Position numbers and translations under genes: made by a program. The notes beneath the pieces are model-generated. The model made no database searches. It had not been told where the DNA came from and saw nothing but the letters and a program-made list of their open reading frames with translations. A DNA stretch of 64,000 bases from Ilyomonas sp965214235 (GTDB lineage: Bacteria; Bacteroidota; Bacteroidia; Chitinophagales; Chitinophagaceae): the NCBI GenBank assembly GCA_965214235.1, contig CBDCBH010000003.1, positions 2,294,001-2,358,000 of the forward strand, read 5' to 3'. Each line of letters begins with the position of its first letter. The stretch's first letter is position 1. Below are positions 23,849 to 32,721 of the stretch, in pieces.

Positions 23849-25921
23849 CTATGATTCCGGCAATGTTTTTTCTTTCTTCATCGCTATGCGATACAACATA
23901 ACTGCCATAATAATAAAGCAAATCACGCCAATGAGCTGATAAACACCGGCACCAAAGTTTTTTTCCATGTAATCTTCTGCATTCACCTTTGATAGCTGCC
24001 TCGCAATGTTTTCGCTGCCTGCTGTTAACAAAGCAACAGCAACACCTGCCAATGCGCCACCTGCCACCAGGCCTGTTGCAAACAGGTTGCCTTTGCCCAA
24101 ATCGTCTTCGCCAATAACATTGCCCTTTTGTTTTTGCCCATAATTTACAGCACCACGAACAGCACCGCCGATAAAAATGGGAAGCGTAGTGCTCAACGGC
24201 AAATAAGCGCCCACTGCAAACGACAGCGAATTGACGCCGCACAACTCCATTACAACGGCAAGCGCAACACCTACAAAAACAAACTGCCAGTCTAAATTAA
24301 AAGATAAAATGCCTTTGATTAACGTAGCCATCAGCGTTGCCTGCGGGCCCGGAAACGTATCGGTACCAATGGCATGAGTAAAACCTTGCTTTACCATTTC
24401 TGTTGTTGGATGATCTAAAATTTGAATGGTAAAACCAATCACCACAGAAGATACAATGGCACCGATAAACAAAGCGATTTGCTGGTTGCGTGGTGTTGCG
24501 CCTACAATGTATCCTGTTTTTAAATCCTGCGAAGTAGCACCGGCGTTTGCGGCAGCAATGCAAATCATCCCACCCACCACCAGCACCATTGGTTCGTAGG
24601 TTTTACCGCTCCAGCCAATACCAATAAATACTAAGCAGGTTGCCATGATGGTAGCGATCGTCATACCGCTGATAGGATTATTGCTGGAACCGATAATGCC
24701 CACAATGCGCGAAGAAACCGTAACGAAAAAAGCACCAAAAACAACAACCAAAACGCCAAGAAATAATTTGGAAAGCACGCCGTTGCCCGGTATCATCGGG
24801 ATAAAAGCCATCAATAAAATCAGTGCGATACTGCCAAACAAAACCACTTTTATACTTAAATCTTTATCAGTTCTTGCCACCGCTTGCGATCTATTTTTTT
24901 CACCAAAAGAAGAAATGCTTTCTTTAAACGAAGCAATGATGGTAGGAATGGTTTTGAGCAATGTAATAAAGCCTCCTGCCGCTACTGCGCCTGCACCTAC
25001 CTGCCGCACATACGCACGATAGATGGCATCGGAAGTATCTGTAAAATGATGCGTTACAGGATTCCAGTTTCCAGGACCGCCAACCGTGTTGATATTGTGC
25101 AGATAACCTAATTTTACTAATTGCGAAGCGATGATGTTTTGATCGGGAATTACCGTTGCCAGCAAGGGATGAAATACCAGCCACGACAGTACGCCGCCAG
25201 CCACTAGTGTGCCCGCTATTTTAGGACCGATAATGTAACCGACGCCCAAATATTCGGGCGTGATTTCGCCACTCACTTTTGCAGCCGGAAAGTATTTATT
25301 GGTAATTTGGGTAACATAAGCCGGCGTTTCGGCAATCACACCAAATATCTTTTGCAAAAAAGCATATACAACAGCAACACTTACGCCCCAGAAGGCAGTC
25401 TTGGCAATGTCTCCGCCCTTTTCACCGGCTTTTAAAACAGCAGCGCATGCCGTGCCTTCAGGATAGGGCAAGGTATCGTGCTCTTTTACAATTAAAGATT
25501 GCCGCAGGGGAATCATCATCAATGTTCCCAGCAAGCCGCCGAAGATGGCAAGAATGAGAATGGTGATGTAATTAAAAAAAGGAGCGCCGATGCTTTGCCC
25601 GTTGCCCGCCATTGATAAAAATAAAAAGCCCGGCAATGTAAACGCTACGCCCGATGCAATGCTTTCGCTTGCCGAACCTGTTGTTTGAATAATGTTGTTT
25701 TCGAGAATGGTTGTTTTTAATAATTTTCTTCCGATAGTAATAGCAATTACCGAAATGGGTATGGACGCGCTTACTGTTAAGCCTGCTTTTAATGCGAGAT
25801 AAACATTGGCGGCGCCAAACAAACAGCCCATAATACAACCTGTGATGATGGCTTTGGGCGTAAACTCCTTGATGTTTTTATTTGCCGGAACGAATGGCTG
25901 AAACGCTTTTTTCTCCTGCAT
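23849..25921 (-). CDS. OPT-family oligopeptide (or metal-chelate) transporter
   Basis: 690 residues, almost all in membrane helices (about 15-16). The N-terminus NIKEFTPKAIITGCIMGCLFG and NVYLALKAGLTVSASIPISV are signatures of the prokaryotic OPT family. Later landmarks are PYPEGTACAAVLKAGEKG near residue 150, the SQDLKTGYIVGATPRNQQ loop, and NYGQKQKGNVIGEDDLGKGN near the C-terminus. It sits in the inner membrane. Family members take up oligopeptides, probably by proton symport, and some carry iron chelates; the substrate is not decided here. It is the upstream gene of a pair with the FAD oxidoreductase. Confidence 0.93.
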   Translation of the reverse strand: MQEKKAFQPFVPANKNIKEFTPKAIITGCIMGCLFGAANVYLALKAGLTVSASIPISVIAITIGRKLLKTTILENNIIQTTGSASESIASGVAFTLPGFLFLSMAGNGQSIGAPFFNYITILILAIFGGLLGTLMMIPLRQSLIVKEHDTLPYPEGTACAAVLKAGEKGGDIAKTAFWGVSVAVVYAFLQKIFGVIAETPAYVTQITNKYFPAAKVSGEITPEYLGVGYIIGPKIAGTLVAGGVLSWLVFHPLLATVIPDQNIIASQLVKLGYLHNINTVGGPGNWNPVTHHFTDTSDAIYRAYVRQVGAGAVAAGGFITLLKTIPTIIASFKESISSFGEKNRSQAVARTDKDLSIKVVLFGSIALILLMAFIPMIPGNGVLSKLFLGVLVVVFGAFFVTVSSRIVGIIGSSNNPISGMTIATIMATCLVFIGIGWSGKTYEPMVLVVGGMICIAAANAGATSQDLKTGYIVGATPRNQQIALFIGAIVSSVVIGFTIQILDHPTTEMVKQGFTHAIGTDTFPGPQATLMATLIKGILSFNLDWQFVFVGVALAVVMELCGVNSLSFAVGAYLPLSTTLPIFIGGAVRGAVNYGQKQKGNVIGEDDLGKGNLFATGLVAGGALAGVAVALLTAGSENIARQLSKVNAEDYMEKNFGAGVYQLIGVICFIIMAVMLYRIAMKKEKTLPES

Positions 25922-26047
25922 GTAGATGATTAAGTTTTAAAAGTAAGCGATGATTGTACAAAGTGTACTTATCAACAAACTTATTTTTGAAAAAATATCG
26001 CTGGTAGGGTTAACTAAGAAATCGCTTATTACTGTGCCATTGGCACT

Positions 26048-26187
26048 ACCTGTTTGTAGAAAGAATATTTATTCTGAAATAGTTCTGCTCCGTAGGAGCT
26101 ACCTGTTTACCATTCACAGGTAGCTCCTACGGAGCAAGTTTGGTTTTGTGTCAATTCTTTCTACAAACAGGTAGCTCCTACGGAGCA
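26048..26187. repeat. Nested inverted-repeat element with three copies of a 21-bp palindromic sequence
   Basis: TGCTCCGTAGGAGCTACCTGT at 26086-26106 is followed after 9 nt by its exact reverse complement at 26116-26136, and a third copy (forward, same as the second) lies at 26167-26187. The core GCTCCGTAGGAGC is itself a palindrome. Outside them, ACCTGTTTGTAGAAAGAAT at 26048-26066 is inverted at 26153-26171, so the whole can fold as a nested cruciform. It lies in the 359-bp gap between the OPT transporter and the hexosaminidase; I see no ORF in it. It could be a small non-autonomous mobile or REP-like element. Confidence 0.75.
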
Positions 26188-26258
26188 GGTTTGTTTTTGC
26201 ACATATTTCTTGCTACAAATGCGTTGTTGGCGTGGAGCTTCTGCTTGTTTGATACAAA

Positions 26259-26301
26259 GCTCATAAGCAGCGAGAATACATCATTCTTGCTGCTTATGAG
26301 C
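26259..26301 (-). terminator. Hairpin overlapping the hexosaminidase stop codon
   Basis: GCTCATAAGCAGC..GAAT (26259-26277) pairs with ATTC..GCTGCTTATGAGC (26283-26301), 18 of 19 positions, over a 5-nt loop. The promoter-proximal arm encodes the last residues of the enzyme, and the stop codon TGA (26283-26281) falls at the edge of the loop. Confidence 0.6.
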
Positions 26302-28197
26302 GACTCTACTCTTCAACTCGCTCAACGGCATCGCAATCATTCTGCCCATTGGTTTATTGCCACGGTAAGTAATTACTTTCAGCATTACGGCTTCTTTCGG
26401 TACAACCAACGGTTCGGTATATTTTGGATAAAAGTTATCAGGAAAAGAATTATCAAAACTGTAATGAATATCCAAATTGTTTGCCTCTGTTGCTAAGGTA
26501 ATGCGCAGCGTTCCATCACTCGTGGTATCGGCTGTAAAAGCCGGATCGAACATCGCAGGAGAATACTTTACCTGTGCTTCATCAAAACGGGGAAACTGAT
26601 GTTCAACCCGATCGGAAAAATTAGCCCAGTTCTTGTCTTTCTTTTGCGACCAAACGCTTTCTGCTGTTGCCATTGCACGGGGCCAAAGCATATATTCCAG
26701 ATGACGCGTGTTATACACTTGTTCAGTCCAAAGATTGGCTTGTCCGCCTTTGATGTATTTTGCATCTACGCCATCAGGAACCGGTTCAAACTCATACGCT
26801 TTTTTTAACCGCAAAGTGGCGTAAATATGAGGCTCAATGATAGGATCGCCCTGCATATAATCAAAATAAGCAAACGTAGTTGGGCTCATTACTACATCGT
26901 GGTTTTGTTTTGCCGCTTCTATTCCACCTTGTATGCCGCGCCAGCTCATCACAGCAGCACCGGGCGCCAATCCACCTTCTAAAATTTCATCCCAGCCCAT
27001 GAATTTCTTTCCTTTCGATTCTACAATTTTCTCTAATCGTTTTTCAAAATAACTCTGCACTTCTTCCTCATTTTTCAGGTTTTGTTTTTGCATCAATGCT
27101 TTCACACTATCGCTTTTCTCCCAAAAGTTTTTTGGGCATTCATCGCCGCCCATGTGTATATATTCAAACGGAAACAACTGCGCCACTTCGGTAAGCACTT
27201 TGTCTAAAAAAACATATACTTTTTCATTCGCGGGGCAAAGCGTATTGTCAACCATTGCAACCGGCGGCTGTCCGTGCGACCAATCCATGATTTCCTCGCC
27301 GGAACGCACCTGGTAATTTTCAGCGCCGGGCGTACAAGACAGTTCAGGATACGAAGCCACCGCCGCCAAACTATGCCCCGGTACATCTATTTCCGGCAAA
27401 ATATTTACAAACTTTTGTTTTGCATATTCAACCACTTCTTTAATGTCGTTCTGCGTATAAAAGCCACCATAATTGCGTGGCTCGTCAGGTGCGGGTGGTG
27501 CAAACGTTCCAAAATAACCCACCCTTTTTGCGTTATATGCGCCTTTCTTTGTAAGGTTGGGCAAACTCTTAATTTCAATGCGCCAGCCTTCATCATCGGT
27601 CAGGTGCCAGTGAAGAATATTGAACTTGTATTTTACCATGTTATCAATAAAATCTTTTACTTCCGCCTTGGTAAAAAAATGGCGCGATACATCCAGCATC
27701 AAACCACGCCACGCAAAGCGCGGATAGTCGGCAATTTCAACACAGGCCGCTTGCCAGTTTACACTTTTTACAGCCGTTTTGCTTTCCATCTCTTTTGGCA
27801 GCAATTGTAGTAAAGTTTGCACGCCATAAAACAAACCCGCCGCTTCGTTGGCTTTGATAACAACGCTTTTTGGTGTAACCGATAAAGTGTAACCTTCTTT
27901 GCCCAATTGCGCATCCTTTGTGGTATTGAGAATGAGTTGGATGGATGAATTAGGCGCTGTTCCAACCGAAACAGGGTAGCCCGTTGCCATGCTGATTTTA
28001 TTTTTCAGATAAGCCGTAACATAGTTTACTTCTGCACCTGATGAAGCGCCAATAGTAACGCGATTGGGCAACTGAAAGTAGCCCACTTTTGTTGTAACAG
28101 AAACAGGTTGCGGAATAATGGAAACCGCATTTTGTGTCTGTGCAAACAGCAAAAAAGGGGCAAAACAAACAGCAAGGCAAACACAGATTTTTTTCAT
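26281..28197 (-). CDS. GH20 beta-N-acetylhexosaminidase
   Basis: 638 residues. The signal peptide is residues 1-19 (MKKICVCLAV..LLFAQ). Then an N-terminal GH20b domain (SIIPQPVSVTTKVG), and the catalytic (beta/alpha)8 domain starting RFAWRGLMLDVSRHF with WHLTDDEGWRIEI. The catalytic Asp-Glu pair is in HMGGDECP near residue 350. MSWRG and GGQANLWTEQV are the usual substrate-site loops. A C-terminal CHB_HEX_C1-like domain (LDIHYSFDNSFPD..YTEPLVVP) ends the protein. It would release terminal GlcNAc/GalNAc from chitin oligomers or glycans in the periplasm or at the surface. Monocistronic. Confidence 0.95.
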   Translation of the reverse strand: MKKICVCLAVCFAPFLLFAQTQNAVSIIPQPVSVTTKVGYFQLPNRVTIGASSGAEVNYVTAYLKNKISMATGYPVSVGTAPNSSIQLILNTTKDAQLGKEGYTLSVTPKSVVIKANEAAGLFYGVQTLLQLLPKEMESKTAVKSVNWQAACVEIADYPRFAWRGLMLDVSRHFFTKAEVKDFIDNMVKYKFNILHWHLTDDEGWRIEIKSLPNLTKKGAYNAKRVGYFGTFAPPAPDEPRNYGGFYTQNDIKEVVEYAKQKFVNILPEIDVPGHSLAAVASYPELSCTPGAENYQVRSGEEIMDWSHGQPPVAMVDNTLCPANEKVYVFLDKVLTEVAQLFPFEYIHMGGDECPKNFWEKSDSVKALMQKQNLKNEEEVQSYFEKRLEKIVESKGKKFMGWDEILEGGLAPGAAVMSWRGIQGGIEAAKQNHDVVMSPTTFAYFDYMQGDPIIEPHIYATLRLKKAYEFEPVPDGVDAKYIKGGQANLWTEQVYNTRHLEYMLWPRAMATAESVWSQKKDKNWANFSDRVEHQFPRFDEAQVKYSPAMFDPAFTADTTSDGTLRITLATEANNLDIHYSFDNSFPDNFYPKYTEPLVVPKEAVMLKVITYRGNKPMGRMIAMPLSELKSRVAHKQQE

Positions 28198-28666
28198 AGT
28201 GAATGATTCTTAATAATAAATAAGAAGACAAATTAACAACATCGAAATAATTTTTATCAATCATTGTAAGAAAAGCAATAACAGGCAATCATCTGTTTAA
28301 AAATTACCAGTTTACAAACCGATAATGATGCATTGCATTTTCTTATTTTTACAAAAACTAAATTGAAATTTTGTCTTAAATTAAAACTAATTTTTCCAGT
28401 TATGAAACCAAATAAAAAAAATGAATATTTATAAAACAATTAAAGTTAAGTAAATTAGCGTATGGCATTCCTCTTGCAAAATAGTTTGCGATATTGGATT
28501 CCGGGCGAGTATGTCTATACTGTACCTTAATTTTAAAATTTGTCTTTGATATCTCAACGCTCGAGGGGCCGCAACCAAAACTTATATTTTTTATTTATTG
28601 TTTTTTTGTGATTGGTTTTATAACCTTACTGTTATTTCTAAAACTAAGTTCAAGGCTTAGGTAAAT
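28198..28666. other. Intergenic region, 469 bp, with an unexplained GC-richer patch
   Basis: No gene recognised. About 28460-28585 is less AT-rich than its surroundings (CGGGCGAG, GCTCGAGGGGCCGC). It includes a 22-codon ORF (28462 ATG) and a small dyad GTATGTCTATAC. It might hold a small RNA; there is no clear terminator. The remainder is AT-rich and featureless. Confidence 0.4.
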
Positions 28667-29173
28667 TTATTGTGCTTTGACTGGTTCAAGTTGTTTCAAC
28701 AAATCTTCTAAATTAAGAATTTCTGTGTACATGATTACAGAACCATCAGTTTCGTATTTCCACTGTTCTTTGGGTCGATCCCAATATAATTCTACACCAT
28801 TATTATCCGGATCGTTAAGATAAATGGCTTCTGATACGCCATGGTCGCTTGCGCCTGTTATCGGATATTTCGCTTCTAATAAACGCTTAAAAACAAAGGC
28901 CAGATCTTTTCGTTCGGGATAAACAATGGCAGTGTGAAAAAGCCCTGTACTATGCACAGGCGCAGGTTGCATATTTTTACTGTACCATGTGTTTAAACCA
29001 ATGTGATGATGATAGCCGCCCGCTGAAAGAAACGCCGCCTGCGTGCCATACATAATAGTTATTTGAAAGCCTAACAAATCTCTGTAAAAAGATAAGGCAC
29101 GATCCAAATCGGCTACTTTTAAATGCACATGCCCTATGCGGGTTTGTGCAGGAATAATATAGTTTGCATCCAT
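28667..29173 (-). CDS. VOC-family protein (glyoxalase / extradiol dioxygenase fold)
   Basis: 168 residues with the paired beta-alpha-beta-beta-beta fold of the VOC superfamily. Probable metal ligands are His15 in RIGHVHLKVADL, His80 in GLFHTAIVYP and Glu128 in NNGVELYWDRP. The pattern LDRALSFYRDLLGF is the usual first helix, and HHHIGLNTW resembles catechol-2,3-dioxygenase-like (CatE) proteins. It could be a dioxygenase, lyase or resistance protein; the sequence does not decide. It lies 37 nt after comEC on the same strand but has its own -7 element, so it may be transcribed separately. Confidence 0.88.
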   Translation of the reverse strand: MDANYIIPAQTRIGHVHLKVADLDRALSFYRDLLGFQITIMYGTQAAFLSAGGYHHHIGLNTWYSKNMQPAPVHSTGLFHTAIVYPERKDLAFVFKRLLEAKYPITGASDHGVSEAIYLNDPDNNGVELYWDRPKEQWKYETDGSVIMYTEILNLEDLLKQLEPVKAQ

Positions 29174-29196
29174 GTTTTAATGCTTGATTAAAACAT

Positions 29197-29204
29197 CAAA
29201 ATTA
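29197..29204 (-). promoter_or_regulatory. -7 promoter element for the VOC gene
   Basis: TAATTTTG on the minus strand is an exact consensus match, lying between comEC and the VOC gene, 23 nt before the ATG. A small hairpin GTTTTAAT/ATTAAAAC (29174-29194) lies in the leader. Confidence 0.45.
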
Positions 29205-29210
29205 CACTAC

Positions 29211-31304
29211 TTATAAATCAGTTATAAAAGCACCTTGTTGCGAGATGGAATGAAATTGAATGTGTAAGCTATCGCAAAGCTGTTTCCATCTCTTTGTTTT
29301 TTGTAAAGAAGTATTGTTGTCTGCAATAATAAACGAACAGTCAACGGCTTTCTGCAAATCATTGATGAACAGTTTTGCATTGTTGGTAACAATAACAACA
29401 TCCACTTTTATTTTATCACGCAAATACAATATGGGTAAAGGTTTTGAGATGATAAGAACCGTTTTGCCGGATGTGCGAACCAGCCAGTTATTGTTGGAAA
29501 ACAAAGGTTGATTTTTACAGTTTTTTACTCCCAATTGCGTTCGGGATGGCTTGATGAAAAAGCTGTTAGCCTGAATATCATCCTGCAATAAACTATCACA
29601 AAAACAAACTGCATTTCTTTCCAAAATAATATCAATAACAGAATGATGACTGATGTTGTAAACAACGAGTTGATGCTGATGATTTACTTTCCAAACATCA
29701 ACCGAAGTATAAAAAATTGCTATAAAAACAAACCATAAAGCATACATGAAACAACGCGGCAATTTATACAACAGCCAAACTGCCAGTAAAGAAATGATGA
29801 TGTACAAAAGCAACGCTTGCACAACATCGGTTTTAATGTTCGGCAATAAAGAAAACGGCAGTTTTTCTGTGTGTTCAATAATGGTGTTCATCAGCCATAA
29901 TAAAAGCTGTGTTCCTTTGCCGGCAAGCATTGCAAGCCATACCCATTTACTAATGACAATAAGAAAAAGTGTAATAAACAGAATGATTTCTGACAAGGGA
30001 ATGATGAGCAGATTGTTGATTAAAAACAAAAGCGGAAACTGGTGAAAATTATAAAGCACTATGGGCAGCGTAAAAATTTGCGCTGCGATGTTTACACAAC
30101 TTAACTGCCACAAGCGGTTGAGTATTTTGTTTTGAAAATACAAACAATTATAAAGAGGTTTGGTAAACAGAACAATGCTTAACACCGCTGCATAAGAAAG
30201 CTGAAAACCCACGTCCCATAAGAGAAACGGATTAAAAAGCAGCAAACAAAAAGCAGAGGCAGCAAGTGTGTTGTAAATGTTTGCTTTTCGGTTGATGAAC
30301 ATGCCAAGTGCAATAAAACTAAACGTAACTGCAGAACGCAAAATAGAAGGCACTGCGCCTGCCAGTAAAGTAAACAACCATATTACAGCCAGCGCAACTA
30401 CCGGCACCACAAAGCGATACCATCTTTTATTTTTAAACGATGAAAACAGCAATAAAATAAAACCGTAAATCATTCCTAAATGCAAGCCGCTGATGGCGAT
30501 GATATGCACCACGCCGGTGTTGCTGTACGATTGTACCAACTGTTTATCCAAATCGTTACGATAGCCAATCAGCAAGGCTTCTGCAACACCGCTTTCTTTT
30601 TTATCGGGGATGAATGTTTGTATTGTTTTGATAATATAATTGCGTGTTCTGTTTAAAAAATCTTGAAACGAAAAACCTTGCTGTTGCTGCAGAATTTGAT
30701 AGTCGTTACTATTTAAATAAACCTGTGCCGTGATGCCTTGAAAAAGAAGAAAACGCTGATAATTGAAAGCACCCGGGTTGCCCGTATTTTTTATTTTTTG
30801 TATTGATTTTGTAAACAGAATTTGCGAGCCATACTGAAGAGATGAACTAATGTTTTTTTTATCAACATAAATAATGATGGTTCCGGTTGCAGGTAAGTAT
30901 TTTTTGTTGCGATAAACTGATGTTACCGTTGCGTTAGCTTTGTATGTTTTGTTTTTATCAAGCAGCGCTTCGCTTACAGTTGCAATAACAGCATCGCCAT
31001 CCTGATAAACGTTTGCATAATGATGTTGCTGATGCGCCGGATTTTTTATACAGCAAAGAACGCTTCCGCCAAGGGCAATCATTAATAAAATAAAAACACC
31101 GCGCAGCCATTGCAGCCTGAATTGTTGATAAAAGTGCAGTAAAAACAAAAGCCCATAGCAACCGGCAGCCATGATAAAAATAACAAGCAAAACAAAAGCA
31201 GAAACAGCAATGTACCATTGCAATACAATGCCTGTTGCAAGCGCAAGCAACAACCTCGCAAATGGCATTTTTTTCATTTCTAAGTAAAAGGGTAATGCAG
31301 TCAT
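29211..31304 (-). CDS. comEC: ComEC/Rec2-family DNA-uptake channel protein
   Basis: 697 residues. Three N-terminal membrane helices and an exposed OB-like DUF4131 domain (to ~residue 215) precede the Competence domain. This carries the diagnostic VVHIIAISGLHLGMIYGF near residue 265, AGAVPSILRSAVTF and NPFLLWDVGFQLSYAAV. The C-terminal ~170 residues occupy the place of the metallo-beta-lactamase domain, but the HxHxDH zinc motif is not visible, so nuclease activity in this chain is unlikely. The protein would form the inner-membrane channel for single-stranded DNA in natural transformation. The amidohydrolase lies upstream on the same strand, 57 nt away. Confidence 0.9.
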   Translation of the reverse strand: MTALPFYLEMKKMPFARLLLALATGIVLQWYIAVSAFVLLVIFIMAAGCYGLLFLLHFYQQFRLQWLRGVFILLMIALGGSVLCCIKNPAHQQHHYANVYQDGDAVIATVSEALLDKNKTYKANATVTSVYRNKKYLPATGTIIIYVDKKNISSSLQYGSQILFTKSIQKIKNTGNPGAFNYQRFLLFQGITAQVYLNSNDYQILQQQQGFSFQDFLNRTRNYIIKTIQTFIPDKKESGVAEALLIGYRNDLDKQLVQSYSNTGVVHIIAISGLHLGMIYGFILLLFSSFKNKRWYRFVVPVVALAVIWLFTLLAGAVPSILRSAVTFSFIALGMFINRKANIYNTLAASAFCLLLFNPFLLWDVGFQLSYAAVLSIVLFTKPLYNCLYFQNKILNRLWQLSCVNIAAQIFTLPIVLYNFHQFPLLFLINNLLIIPLSEIILFITLFLIVISKWVWLAMLAGKGTQLLLWLMNTIIEHTEKLPFSLLPNIKTDVVQALLLYIIISLLAVWLLYKLPRCFMYALWFVFIAIFYTSVDVWKVNHQHQLVVYNISHHSVIDIILERNAVCFCDSLLQDDIQANSFFIKPSRTQLGVKNCKNQPLFSNNNWLVRTSGKTVLIISKPLPILYLRDKIKVDVVIVTNNAKLFINDLQKAVDCSFIIADNNTSLQKTKRWKQLCDSLHIQFHSISQQGAFITDL

Positions 31305-31361
31305 AGTTTTGGTTTCTGTCTATCAAAAACACATCATCAGGTGCAGTTAAAAGTTAATAGT

Positions 31362-32621
31362 TTAGCGCTTAACAATCTTTCCATCCTTCATTACAAAAAC
31401 AACTTTTTTTACAGCATTGATATTGGTTGATGGATCGCCTTCTACCATAATAACATCTGCCAGCAATCCCTTTTTAATTCTTCCTACTTTATTACTATAT
31501 CCAAACACGTCAGCATTCACAGAAGTTGCCGATCGTAACACATCCAACGGCTTCATGCCGTACTCAACCATAAGTTCCATTTCACGGGCATTATCGCCAT
31601 GTGCAAACACGCCTACGTCGCCACCCATGCAAATGGTAACGCCATTTCGCAATGCAGATTGAAAGCTTTTCTTTTTTGCGGTTATTGTTTCCGGTTCGTT
31701 ATCAATGCCTTTCTTCCATCCTCTGTACTGCGCAATGGCTTCGCCCGCGGCTAATGTAGGGCAAAGTGCAATGCCTTTTTCTTTCATCAGCTTAAAAATA
31801 TCATCATCCCCTTCATCGCCGTGTTCAATAGTGGTAATGCCGGCAGCAATAGCTCTGCGCATACCTTCTTTTGTGGTGGCGTGCGCTGCCGATATTCTGC
31901 CGCTGCTTTTTGCAATATTTACGGCTGTTGCCATTTCTTCTATTGTGAATGTTGGAGCGGCTTCACCCTCTTTTCCCCAGCGATAATCGGCATACACTTT
32001 TACCACATCAGCGCCTTTGCGAATTTGCGTGCGCACTTCATTTTCCATTTCATTTGTATTGCTTACTTCGGCTGCGCCTTGCGGCACATCAACATCAGCG
32101 TTGTGAAGGTTCGGTCCGTAGCTTCCTGTAGCAACAATGGCTCTCGTGGCAACGATCATCCTCGGACCCGGAACCACGCCTTTTTCAATTGCTTCTTTCA
32201 AGCCTGCATCATCGTACATACAGCCTTCGGTTCCCAAATCCCGAACCGTAGTAAAACCCGCCAGCAGCGTGGCTTCTGCGTGTGTTACTGCCCTTGCCGT
32301 GCGTTCTGCGCGGCTTTCGGTAAGCACCTGGTTGTTCCAGCTTGTTTCGTTATAAGGATGCAAAAACAAATGCGAATGTCCTTCTATCAAGCCGGGTAAT
32401 AAGGTTGCGCCTTTCATTTCAATCACCTTTGTGTTGGCAGGCAATGTAAACGTCATAGCACCCGCTTCTTCAATCTTATTTCCGTGTATTAAAACCACCC
32501 AGGCCGTATGCATTGTTTCACCATCAAACACTTTATCAGGCTTCAGTAAAAACAAAGAATCGGTTTGAGAAAAAGAAGTGATGTAAAAGAAAAGGAGTAA
32601 AAAAAAGAGGATTGATTTCAT
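31362..32621 (-). CDS. Secreted metal-dependent amidohydrolase (imidazolonepropionase/prolidase-like)
   Basis: 419 residues from the ATG at 32621, which starts a signal peptide (MKSILFFLLLFFYITSFSQ); the frame is open 21 codons further, but those residues would spoil the signal. Binuclear amidohydrolase metal ligands are seen in order: His82 and His84 in EGHSHLF, a Lys in DVVKVYADYRWG (candidate carboxylated bridging Lys), His in SAAHATTKEG, His in TTIEHGDEG, and Asp in MGGDVGVFAHG. Relatives hydrolyse N-acyl amino acids, dipeptides or cyclic amides. It is divergent from the penicillin-acylase gene across 100 bp; both could act on N-acylated compounds in the periplasm (inference). Confidence 0.9.
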   Translation of the reverse strand: MKSILFFLLLFFYITSFSQTDSLFLLKPDKVFDGETMHTAWVVLIHGNKIEEAGAMTFTLPANTKVIEMKGATLLPGLIEGHSHLFLHPYNETSWNNQVLTESRAERTARAVTHAEATLLAGFTTVRDLGTEGCMYDDAGLKEAIEKGVVPGPRMIVATRAIVATGSYGPNLHNADVDVPQGAAEVSNTNEMENEVRTQIRKGADVVKVYADYRWGKEGEAAPTFTIEEMATAVNIAKSSGRISAAHATTKEGMRRAIAAGITTIEHGDEGDDDIFKLMKEKGIALCPTLAAGEAIAQYRGWKKGIDNEPETITAKKKSFQSALRNGVTICMGGDVGVFAHGDNAREMELMVEYGMKPLDVLRSATSVNADVFGYSNKVGRIKKGLLADVIMVEGDPSTNINAVKKVVFVMKDGKIVKR

Positions 32622-32721
32622 AAACGAAAGATAAGAACAGGATGATGAAAAAAGAAATGATAGTAAGAAGTTATCAATCTTCAAAAGGAAGATGTTATTT
32701 TGAAAGGTAACACATCATCAC

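Noticed and set aside
23805..24242. N-terminal 146-codon extension of the lactone-oxidase-type gene
   Set aside because: It overlaps the OPT transporter out of frame and reads as Arg/Cys/Trp-rich text. A clear export signal starts at the ATG at 23804.
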